DNA of 30,515 nt from Pontimonas sp. GTDB lineage: Bacteria; Actinomycetota; Actinomycetes; Actinomycetales; Microbacteriaceae. The notes beneath the pieces are model-generated. The model saw only the letters and a list, made by a program, of their open reading frames with translations. It searched no databases and was not told where the DNA came from. Location: positions 1-30,515 of the forward strand of contig JALQXU010000002.1 in the NCBI GenBank assembly GCA_023263045.1. The letters are read 5' to 3'. The first letter of the stretch is position 1; every line of letters begins with the position of its first letter. The position numbers and the translations under genes are program-made. Positions 7,339-13,829 of this stretch are shown one piece after another.

Positions 7339-7701
7339 GTGAAGAAAATCTTGACCGCCATTCTTCTTGTCTTTGGCGTTACCCTGGGGGTTGCCGCATG
7401 CTCAACAGCATCCGAACCCGTGGGCTTGGCAGAGGGAACCGTGATTATCGACGTCCGTACACCCGGCGAATTCGCTAGTGGGCACCTCGAGGGTGCGCTC
7501 AATATCGATGTTCAGTCCCCTGACTTTGCAGCTCAGGTGAGTCAGCTTGACCCGAACCAGGAGTACTTCATTTACTGCCGCTCAGGGAATCGCTCCGGAC
7601 AGGCCATCTCGCAGATGACCAACATGGGCTTCACCAACATGATTAACGGCGGAAGCGTCGAACAAGCGAGCAACTACAGCGGCATCCCCGTTATTAACTA
7701 G
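7339..7701 (+). CDS. Lipoprotein rhodanese (sulfurtransferase domain)
   Basis: Single-domain rhodanese of 120 aa, predicted to be anchored outside the membrane. The signal peptide ends in lipobox GVAAC (lipidated C21). The rhodanese domain shows IIDVRTPGEFASGHLEGALNI (about residues 36-56) and the active-site loop CRSGNRSG with catalytic C80, which would carry a persulfide. The start is GTG with AGAAAGG 6 nt upstream. The gene stands alone on the plus strand, and its stop codon TAG lies within the palindrome CTAG shared with the convergent flavoprotein gene. Together with the CstR-type operator it probably handles extracellular thiosulfate, persulfide or related reactive sulfur. The sulfur donor and acceptor are not deducible. 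Confidence 0.9.
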   Translation: MKKILTAILLVFGVTLGVAACSTASEPVGLAEGTVIIDVRTPGEFASGHLEGALNIDVQSPDFAAQVSQLDPNQEYFIYCRSGNRSGQAISQMTNMGFTNMINGGSVEQASNYSGIPVIN

Positions 7702-8759
7702 TGCGCGGCAGCCTCGCTAGCGGCCACGCCGCTGGCGAGCATGTCGCGAACCATCGGTATGACCTGCGTTCCATAGAGCTCAATGCTCTCCAGGAGCGTC
7801 TCGTGAGCCATCGGCCCCGTCGCATACTTGAGGTCAAAACGGGCTATTCCCAGCGCTGACACCGCTCGGGCAATCTTTCTTGCCACAGTCTCGGGAGATC
7901 CCACAAAAAGAGCTCCGTGATGAACCTCGTTGAGGTAGTGCTCGTGAGTCATGGGCGCCCACCCGCGCTCACGCCCGATCCGACCAAATGACGCCTCATA
8001 GTGCGGCCACAACTCTTCGATGGCTTGCTCATCAGTCTTAGCGATGTGACCGGGAGAATGGACGCCAATGGGCTGCGCGGGCTTGCCCAGCTGGTCGAGT
8101 GCTCGGTGGTAGAGGTCGACGTAGGGCGCAAACCTCTCAGGAGCTCCCCCAATGATGGCGAGCATCAGCGGTAGACCATAACCGGCTGCCCGCACCACAG
8201 ACTCTGGGCTTCCCCCCACACCGACCCAGGTTCGAATGTTCCCCGAATGGGATTTCGGATACACCTCCTGGTCAGACAACGGAGGCCTTGTTGTTCCCGA
8301 CCAGGTCACCGGAGTTTCTTTGAGTAATTCGGAAAACAGGTTGAGTTTCTCCTCAAAAAGGACCTGGTAGTCCTCCAGCTTGTAGCCAAAGAGTGGGAAA
8401 GATTCCGTGAAGGAACCACGGCCCACGATGACCTCAGCGCGCCCCTCCGAGAGCGCATCGAGTGTCGCGAAGCGTTGAAAAACACGAATTGGATCGTCAG
8501 AAGACAACACCGTCACACCGGAACTGAGAAGAATCCGAGATGTCTTGGTGGCGATGCCGGCGAGGATGGTCTCGGGTGTGGAAATGGCGAAGTCATCCCG
8601 GTGATGCTCACCCAGAATGATGGCGTCAACACCGACCTCTTCAGCCCGCACCGCCTCGGCAACCACGTTGCGAATCACATCGGCGTAAGGAAGGGGAACA
8701 CCGTTAGGACCATGGGTTACATCCCCAAAGGTTCCTAAACCGAAATGGACGTCACTCAT
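7698..8759 (-). CDS. LLM-class (luciferase-like) flavin-dependent oxidoreductase
   Basis: Bacterial-luciferase-like TIM-barrel enzyme of 353 aa using reduced flavin (FMN or F420). Seen: N-terminal VHFGLGTFGD, EEVGVDAIILGEHHRDDF (about residues 41-58), the segment ILLSSGVTVLSSDDPIRVFQ, DALSEGRAEVIVGRGSF (about 100-116) and GNIRTWVGVGGSPESVVRAA, all typical of the family. The substrate is unknown; relatives include monooxygenases and F420-dependent dehydrogenases. GAGGAG lies 7 nt before the ATG. It is the last gene of the long minus-strand run, 89 bp after pdxH, and shares its stop bases with the convergent rhodanese gene. Confidence 0.88.
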   Translation of the reverse strand: MSDVHFGLGTFGDVTHGPNGVPLPYADVIRNVVAEAVRAEEVGVDAIILGEHHRDDFAISTPETILAGIATKTSRILLSSGVTVLSSDDPIRVFQRFATLDALSEGRAEVIVGRGSFTESFPLFGYKLEDYQVLFEEKLNLFSELLKETPVTWSGTTRPPLSDQEVYPKSHSGNIRTWVGVGGSPESVVRAAGYGLPLMLAIIGGAPERFAPYVDLYHRALDQLGKPAQPIGVHSPGHIAKTDEQAIEELWPHYEASFGRIGRERGWAPMTHEHYLNEVHHGALFVGSPETVARKIARAVSALGIARFDLKYATGPMAHETLLESIELYGTQVIPMVRDMLASGVAASEAAAH

Positions 8760-8805
8760 GTCTAAATCTCCTCACCGCGTGTGCGCTGAACGTACCAGCT
8801 GAACC

Positions 8806-8875
8806 TGGTCGACAACAGAGGCAACGAGAGTGCTGGTCGAAATATTCCCTACGGTTGGAGTCGCGTTGTCGACCA
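8806..8875. repeat. 11-bp inverted repeat around the pdxH stop codon
   Basis: TGGTCGACAAC at 8806-8816 is exactly repeated in inverse orientation at 8865-8875, with 48 bp between. The second arm lies in the last codons of pdxH and the first in the spacer before the LLM gene. In the transcript it could form a stem enclosing the pdxH stop. It could act as a 3'-end structure, or be chance. Confidence 0.35.
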
Positions 8876-9493
8876 ACCTTCGGCTTCCCTTTCGAAAGAA
8901 ATCCGATCGTGCAGCCTCGACGTTCGCCCCGCCCAAAACTCGATTCGCTGAGGCTCGATGAGAAAACCTCCCCATGACTCAGGACGAGGTACCGACTCTT
9001 CACCCTCAAAGCGAGCCTCCATTTCTCTCACCTTCGCCTCCAGCGCAGCGCGAGACTCAATGGGTCTGGATTGTTCACTCGACCAGGCCCCAATTTGGGA
9101 GCCCCTGGGGCGGGTCTGAAAATACGCGTCCGACACGTCGGGGTCTGTAGGGGTCGCATGCCCAAAGAGCAGGACCTGTCGGTGTTGCCGATACCACGGG
9201 AACACCACCGAAACTGAGGGGTTAGCCAGGAGCGCGAGGCCTTTTCGTGAACCATAGTCCGTATAGAAATAGAGCCCGTGCTCATCAATCCCGCGCAGGA
9301 GAACGGTCCGCGACGAGGGCTCTCCGTCGGGGTCGATGGTCGAGAGAACCATAGCGTTTGGCTCATAGATTTCAGCCTCATCCGCTTCGGTGACCCAAGC
9401 GGAGAGCTGCTCGAGGGGATTCGCCAGGAGGGAGCCTTCTTCCAAAGACAGAGAACCATAGTCCTGGCGCTTAGCGAGAGGATCGAGTGTCAC
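8849..9493 (-). CDS. pdxH: Pyridoxamine/pyridoxine 5'-phosphate oxidase
   Basis: FMN-dependent oxidation of PNP or PMP to pyridoxal 5'-phosphate, the last step of the salvage and DXP-dependent routes. The FMN-binding split barrel shows SSRTVLLRGIDEHGLYFYTD (about residues 60-79), YGSRKGLALLANPSVSVVF and HRQVLLFGHA. The C-terminal signature is complete: WGGFLIEPQRIEFWAGRTSR, LHDRISFERE and WSTTRLQP. I chose GTG at 9493 (214 aa): the run GGAGGAGG ends 7 nt upstream, whereas the longer open frame to 9556 runs into the tRNA-Ala gene. The start codon is only 21 bp after the tRNA 3' end, so a joint transcript cut by tRNA-processing enzymes is likely. Confidence 0.93.
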   Translation of the reverse strand: MTLDPLAKRQDYGSLSLEEGSLLANPLEQLSAWVTEADEAEIYEPNAMVLSTIDPDGEPSSRTVLLRGIDEHGLYFYTDYGSRKGLALLANPSVSVVFPWYRQHRQVLLFGHATPTDPDVSDAYFQTRPRGSQIGAWSSEQSRPIESRAALEAKVREMEARFEGEESVPRPESWGGFLIEPQRIEFWAGRTSRLHDRISFEREAEGWSTTRLQP

Positions 9494-9514
9494 GCGATTG
9501 CCTCCTCCATCGAG

Positions 9515-9587
9515 TGGACCTGAGGGGACTCGAACCCCTGACCCCCTGCATGCCATGCAGGTGCGCTACCAGCTGCGCCACAGGCCC
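9515..9587 (-). tRNA. tRNA-Ala (anticodon GGC)
   Basis: 73-nt cloverleaf on the minus strand. Acceptor GGGCCTG pairs with CAGGTCC (one G-U). The D-stem is GCGC/GCGC, the anticodon stem CCTGC/GCAGG with loop ATGGCAT, and the T-stem AGGGG/CCCCT with loop TTCGAGT. The discriminator base is A. The anticodon GGC is at 9554-9552. The 3' CCA is not encoded. The gene lies 26 bp after rsfS and 21 bp before pdxH on the same strand. Confidence 0.95.
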
Positions 9588-9613
9588 GTTGGTTGAAAGC
9601 AAAGGCAAGCCTA

Positions 9614-10012
9614 CTACAGGCCCTCCTGGGTATTTGCGTCACCGCCGTTGAGGAGCTCGGCCGGAAGAGAGATGAGTGGACAGTCGCGCCAGAGCCGCTC
9701 CAATTGATAAAACAACCGTTCTTCTTCGTGAAAAACGTGGACGACAATGTCGCCGAAATCCAGCAAAATCCAACGGCCATCGGCGCGACCCTCTTGGCGC
9801 AAACGTTTGGCCCCATCCTCCAGGAGCCGTTCTTCCACTTCATCAGCGATGGCTTGAACCATGCGCTCATTACGACCGCTACAGATGAGGAAAACATCGG
9901 TTAGAGCAATCTGATCGGATACGTCAAGAGCGACGAGATCGGTGGCCAACTTATCGCTGGCGGCAGTGGCAGCCAGAACCGCACGATGCGAGGCGGTATC
10001 GCTCGCAGCCAT
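9614..10012 (-). CDS. rsfS: Ribosomal silencing factor RsfS
   Basis: Binds ribosomal protein uL14 on the 50S subunit and blocks subunit joining when nutrients are scarce. The 132-aa protein has the whole RsfS/YbeB/Iojap domain: DLVALDVSDQIALTDVFLIC (about residues 25-44), RNERMVQAIADEVEERL, GRADGRWILLDFGDIVVHVF and EERLFYQLERLW. AGGAG lies 4 nt before the ATG. It sits downstream of nadD, separated by the tail-anchored protein gene; nadD-rsfS proximity is widely conserved in bacteria. Confidence 0.95.
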   Translation of the reverse strand: MAASDTASHRAVLAATAASDKLATDLVALDVSDQIALTDVFLICSGRNERMVQAIADEVEERLLEDGAKRLRQEGRADGRWILLDFGDIVVHVFHEEERLFYQLERLWRDCPLISLPAELLNGGDANTQEGL

Positions 10013-10032
10013 CAGACTCCTGTCTCCGCCAC

Positions 10033-10914
10033 TTAGACCAGCGTGTCGGTGAGGAGAGCGATTACCAGAAGAACCACGGCCCCGAGGCCTAAGACGGCGG
10101 CCCCTGTCGCGGTGAGAATGGCGGCTGTGCCCCAGCGGACCCGCCGGACAAGCAAAATGTCGGTGTCATCGCCCTGGCCGGACACGGCTTTGGACGCTCG
10201 AATGGGCTGCGACATGGCGGCGATTTCGCCGGTGACATAGGCATCAAAATGCTCATCGTCGTCTGTATCCTCGACCATCGCGGGGATGCTGCCGGTCTCA
10301 GCCAAACGATGAGGCAAGGTTATTTGGCCGGTCACAATGACCTCTCCGGTGTCCCCGATCGGCCCGGACATATCGATAGTGGGTGTGGTGGGGAGGATGA
10401 GTGAACTCGTCGCCATCGAGACATCTCCGACTACTCGACTCGGCGACGTGGAGTCAGGAGGAGGCGTATCCCCTCCAGAACTCGGTTCGGGATTCTCGAC
10501 GACGGGACTTGGCTGTTCGGGGGGTGTGCTCGTTACCGGGGGTCCAAAAACTGGAGGAAGTGGCTCAGCCGGCGCTGGCGCGGGCTCTGGTGGCGTCGAC
10601 TCCGTTACCTCCACCAGAGAGGTTTCTTCGAGCACCGAGCTCTCCGCGGGCTGTTGGTACTCCGGAGGGATGGGAATAACCCCGGTTTCCTCCAACATCC
10701 TCCGCTCGCGTCTGGTCATCGGCTGAGCTGGTGTTGCAGCAGGAACAGTGGGCTCTGGCTCGTGAGAATCGGGCGGACCAGCGTCTGATTCTTGTGCTTC
10801 AGGCGCCGGCTGCTCTACCGGGACACTCGCAGCGACATCAGGGAGGAGGCCGCGCTTTTCGAGCTCGCGCCTCTCCCGTCTCGTCATCGGCTGGGGCGGT
10901 GGAAAATCTGTCAC
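10033..10914 (-). CDS. Proline-rich, tail-anchored membrane protein with a repeated TRRERR motif
   Basis: Unrecognised protein of 293 aa. Three parts are visible. Residues 1-90 carry two copies of the motif PMTRRERRxLExxGxxP (residues 9-25 and 65-81). A long low-complexity region follows, rich in Pro, Glu, Ser and Thr, and probably disordered. A single membrane segment near the C-terminus (about residues 268-290) is preceded by the basic LLVRRVRWG. The layout predicts a cytoplasmic protein anchored by its tail. Similar Arg-rich TRRxxR motifs occur at the N-termini of other actinobacterial membrane or secreted proteins, to my knowledge without an assigned role. The GTG start overlaps the nadD stop as GTGA; an ATG start at 10887, at the first motif, is possible. 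Confidence 0.75.
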   Translation of the reverse strand: MTDFPPPQPMTRRERRELEKRGLLPDVAASVPVEQPAPEAQESDAGPPDSHEPEPTVPAATPAQPMTRRERRMLEETGVIPIPPEYQQPAESSVLEETSLVEVTESTPPEPAPAPAEPLPPVFGPPVTSTPPEQPSPVVENPEPSSGGDTPPPDSTSPSRVVGDVSMATSSLILPTTPTIDMSGPIGDTGEVIVTGQITLPHRLAETGSIPAMVEDTDDDEHFDAYVTGEIAAMSQPIRASKAVSGQGDDTDILLVRRVRWGTAAILTATGAAVLGLGAVVLLVIALLTDTLV

Positions 10915-11507
10915 GTGGAGTCCCGATAAAGGCGGTGTTTAGCGATGTACTGCACTACTCCGTCAGGAACGAGGTACCACACGGAGTTTCCCTGGGCTAC
11001 TCGAGCTCGGCAGTCCGAGGACGAGATTGCCAGGGCAGGCACCTCCAAGACTGTCACATGCTCGCTCGGGAGGGAATCGACCCTCAAATCGTGGCCTGGT
11101 CTCGACACACCCACGAAGTGAGCCAACGACGTGAGCTCAGAGCCGTCCTTCCATGACAACACCGCCGCAATAGCGTCGGCTCCTGTGATGAAGAACAAGT
11201 CAGCGTCGGCGAACAGGGCGCGCATATCCCGAAGAGTGTCGACCGTGTAGGTGAACCCGGGGCGATCAATATCCACGCGGCTGACCCGAAAGCGAGGGTT
11301 TGATGCGGTCGCAATCACGGTCATCAAGTACCGGTGTTCAGCCTCAGAGACATCGGGTTTGTCCGCTGGCTTACCGGTGGGAACGAACACCACTTCGTCG
11401 AGGTCGAGTGCCACCTGTGCTTCACTGGCCGCCACGAGGTGGCCATGGTGAATGGGGTCGAACGTGCCACCCATGATTCCAATACGGGGGCGACGCTGGG
11501 AAGACAT
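10911..11507 (-). CDS. nadD: Nicotinate-nucleotide adenylyltransferase
   Basis: Transfers AMP from ATP to nicotinate mononucleotide, giving deamido-NAD in the NAD synthesis pathway. The nucleotidyltransferase signature GGTFDPIHHGH (residues 13-23) and the C-terminal ISSSDCR (about 167-173, the ISSTxIR-type motif) are both present, as are FVPTGKPADK and DLFFITGADA. Its length of 198 aa is normal. TAGGA, using the stop of the preceding small gene, precedes the ATG by 4 nt. The last bases overlap the start of the next gene by 4 bp, so translation is coupled. Confidence 0.94.
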   Translation of the reverse strand: MSSQRRPRIGIMGGTFDPIHHGHLVAASEAQVALDLDEVVFVPTGKPADKPDVSEAEHRYLMTVIATASNPRFRVSRVDIDRPGFTYTVDTLRDMRALFADADLFFITGADAIAAVLSWKDGSELTSLAHFVGVSRPGHDLRVDSLPSEHVTVLEVPALAISSSDCRARVAQGNSVWYLVPDGVVQYIAKHRLYRDST

Positions 11508-11513
11508 TAAGTC

Positions 11514-11699
11514 CTAGTGATGCGCGGAGGCCCCGCTGGAGCCCTGAGTCTTGTGACGGTGGCGATTGGCCACGTTGCGGTAGCTAAAGGTCAACCAGCC
11601 CAGCGCAAAGAACGCCACCAAGAAAGCAATCCCAAATACTTCCGCGGGGAAGGGTAGCTCATTGACAATTTCGCCTGAAGCAAGGACGGTGTCGGTCAT
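11514..11699 (-). CDS. Small single-span membrane protein
   Basis: A 61-aa protein: an acidic-to-neutral N-terminus with ELPFPAEVFG, one membrane span (about residues 22-42), then a basic histidine-rich tail ending GSSGASAHH. It lies 6 bp upstream of nadD and 73 bp downstream of proA, on the same strand, with AGGAG about 12 nt before the ATG. I believe similar small proteins occur between proA and nadD in Microbacteriaceae, but I cannot check. Codon use and position support a real gene; the function is unknown. Confidence 0.7.
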   Translation of the reverse strand: MTDTVLASGEIVNELPFPAEVFGIAFLVAFFALGWLTFSYRNVANRHRHKTQGSSGASAHH

Positions 11700-11772
11700 A
11701 TCTGCTCTGCGCTCCTTTGTTACCTCAACGTGAGCCCTAATCTACCGGTTCGACGCCAGGAGAACCTGACAT

Positions 11773-13041
11773 CTACGGGCGTACCTGGCCCTGTCCCCTC
11801 ACAATCCACTTCGTGCTCGTGAGCTCGGGAAGGCCCATGGGTCCACGAGCGTGCAGTTTTTGGGTCGAAATACCTACTTCGGCGCCAAATCCAAACTCGC
11901 CACCATCGGTAAAACGCGTGGATGCGTTCACCATGACCGCCGCAGAATCCACTTCCTTTACGAATCTCTCCGCGTTGTCCATGTCGGAGGTCAGAATCGA
12001 CTCCGTGTGATGCGTGGAATAAGTGCGAATGTGATCCAGCGCCTCATCGAGATCCTCCACTGTCTTGAGCGCGATGTCGAGAGATAAATACTCGGTGGCC
12101 CAATCGTCATCGGTGGCCGGTAGCGCGTCGGGAACGAGTTCGCGAATAGCTTCATCGGCGTGCAGTGTGACCCCAGAATCGAGCAACCGCTTCGCGATGT
12201 CAGGAACAAGTCCCAACGCATCGCGATGAACGAGCACCGTCTCGACCGAATTACAGACGCTAGGGCGCTGAACTTTCGCATTATGGATAATCTCGGTCGC
12301 TTGCTCTCCGGAAGCGCTCGCGTCCACAAATATGTGGACAATTCCCGAGCCGGTCTCGATGACGGGAACCGTGGACTCTGTCACCACCGTCTCAATCAGG
12401 GAAGCCGATCCTCGAGGGATGAGAACGTCGATATAGCCTCGTCCTTTCATGAGCGCATCAGCACCGTCTCGACCGAAATCATCCACGGTGGCCAGCGCAT
12501 CAGCAGGTAAACCCGCAGCAACGAGCGCGTCTTGCATCAAAGAGACCAGGAGCTTGTTGCTCTCGAGAGCGGCTGACCCACCACGCAACACCGCCACATT
12601 GCCGCTCTTGAGGGCAAGTGCCGCTATGTCTACGGTGACGTTGGGTCGGGCCTCATAGATCGCGCCTACGACTCCAAAGGGAACACGAACTTGGGTGACC
12701 TGGAGACCATTAGCCAGGGTCATACCCCGAATCACATCGCCCACAGGATCCGGGAGAGAGCGAATGACTCCGACCGAATCGATGAGCCCCTGCACTCTCT
12801 CGGGGGTGAGTCGGAGACGGTCCTGGAGGCTTGGTTCCATGCCTTCTACTACGCCCCGCTCAAGGTCTTGACCATTGGCAGCAACGATGTCCTCAACATG
12901 TGCCTCGAGTGTTTTCTGAATCTCCTGGAGCGCAGCATCGCGCATGAGCGAGGTTGCGCGGGTGAGTTCTGTCGCAGCCGCCTTCGAGCGCTCGAGTCGC
13001 TTGACGAGCCCTGACGCAACACTGGGAGAAGTTCGAGTCAT
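11773..13041 (-). CDS. proA: Gamma-glutamyl phosphate reductase
   Basis: NADPH-dependent reduction of gamma-glutamyl phosphate to glutamate semialdehyde, the second step of proline synthesis. It has the aldehyde dehydrogenase fold with VPFGVVGAIYEARPNVTVDI (about residues 120-139), ALALKSGNVAVLRGGSAA, and the catalytic cysteine C263 in KVQRPSVCNSVET. The C-terminal FGFGAEVGISTQKLHARGPM is diagnostic. Its length of 422 aa is normal. It starts 5 bp after proB with no obvious Shine-Dalgarno sequence, so it probably depends on coupling to proB. Confidence 0.96.
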   Translation of the reverse strand: MTRTSPSVASGLVKRLERSKAAATELTRATSLMRDAALQEIQKTLEAHVEDIVAANGQDLERGVVEGMEPSLQDRLRLTPERVQGLIDSVGVIRSLPDPVGDVIRGMTLANGLQVTQVRVPFGVVGAIYEARPNVTVDIAALALKSGNVAVLRGGSAALESNKLLVSLMQDALVAAGLPADALATVDDFGRDGADALMKGRGYIDVLIPRGSASLIETVVTESTVPVIETGSGIVHIFVDASASGEQATEIIHNAKVQRPSVCNSVETVLVHRDALGLVPDIAKRLLDSGVTLHADEAIRELVPDALPATDDDWATEYLSLDIALKTVEDLDEALDHIRTYSTHHTESILTSDMDNAERFVKEVDSAAVMVNASTRFTDGGEFGFGAEVGISTQKLHARGPMGLPELTSTKWIVRGQGQVRP

Positions 13042-13046
13042 GACAG

Positions 13047-13829
13047 TTAGTGTAGGTCGGCCGGTTCGAACCAGGTACCTAGAGGTTCCCCCGCGACGAT
13101 AGCTCCCAGTGATTCAGTCGAGCTCAACAGGGTAGGAATGCCCGCGGCCGTGGCCATTTTGGCAGCACTCACTTTTGTCACTGCCCCACCCGTTCCCACG
13201 CTGTTCACGAGCGCTTCGCCAAGCTCAACGCCCTCGAGGGTGTCTCCATAGGTGACTGCGTCGATTCGCTGCGCTCGAGAATCAGTCGGCGGGTGCGAAT
13301 AGAGTGCGTCCACATCGCTCAAGAGCACCAGCAGGTCGGCCCCGACAAGCTCGCTCACCAGAGCTGCAAGACGATCGTTATCACCGAAGCGGATTTCTTG
13401 AGTAGCGACGGTGTCGTTCTCGTTCACAATCGGGATGATTCCGAGACCCAGCAAGCGCTCAATGGTGCGCAGTGCATTGGTGCGGTGGGTTCCGTTCTCC
13501 ATGTCGCCCACTGTGAGCAACACCTGCCCCGTGATAATCGAATACTTCTCGAAAAGCGCCTGATATCTCCCCATGAGAAGGTTTTGGCCTACAGCAGCTG
13601 CAGCCTGTTGAGTGGCGAGGTCCTGGGGGCGGTCTGAAAGCTTCAGGAAGGGTGCCCCGATGGCGATGGCACCAGACGACACAAGGATGACCTCTGATCC
13701 GGCTGCATGCCAGGCGGCAAGCGCGTCGACGAGCCCTGGCACCTGGTGTTCTCTCTCGCCACTAATTGATGAGGAGCCCACTTTGATGACCACACGGGAG
13801 GCGGTGTGAGCGGTTTCTCTAGTCATCAT
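13047..13829 (-). CDS. proB: Glutamate 5-kinase, short form without PUA domain
   Basis: Phosphorylates glutamate to gamma-glutamyl phosphate, the first and feedback-controlled step of proline synthesis. The amino-acid kinase domain is complete: VVIKVGSSSIS (about residues 13-23), VSSGAIAIG, NENDTVATQEIRFGDNDRLA (about 140-159) and GTGGAVTKVSAAKMA. At 260 aa the protein ends after the kinase domain, whereas E. coli and mycobacterial ProB have an additional C-terminal PUA domain (about 370 aa). The start overlaps the obgE stop; the ATGs at 13829 and 13826 are both possible. Coupling to obgE is likely because no good ribosome-binding site is seen. Confidence 0.94.
   Translation of the reverse strand: MMTRETAHTASRVVIKVGSSSISGEREHQVPGLVDALAAWHAAGSEVILVSSGAIAIGAPFLKLSDRPQDLATQQAAAAVGQNLLMGRYQALFEKYSIITGQVLLTVGDMENGTHRTNALRTIERLLGLGIIPIVNENDTVATQEIRFGDNDRLAALVSELVGADLLVLLSDVDALYSHPPTDSRAQRIDAVTYGDTLEGVELGEALVNSVGTGGAVTKVSAAKMATAAGIPTLLSSTESLGAIVAGEPLGTWFEPADLH

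Noticed and set aside
9494..9556. N-terminal extension of PdxH to 9556
   Set aside because: It runs into the tRNA-Ala gene, and the GTG at 9493 has a strong ribosome-binding site.
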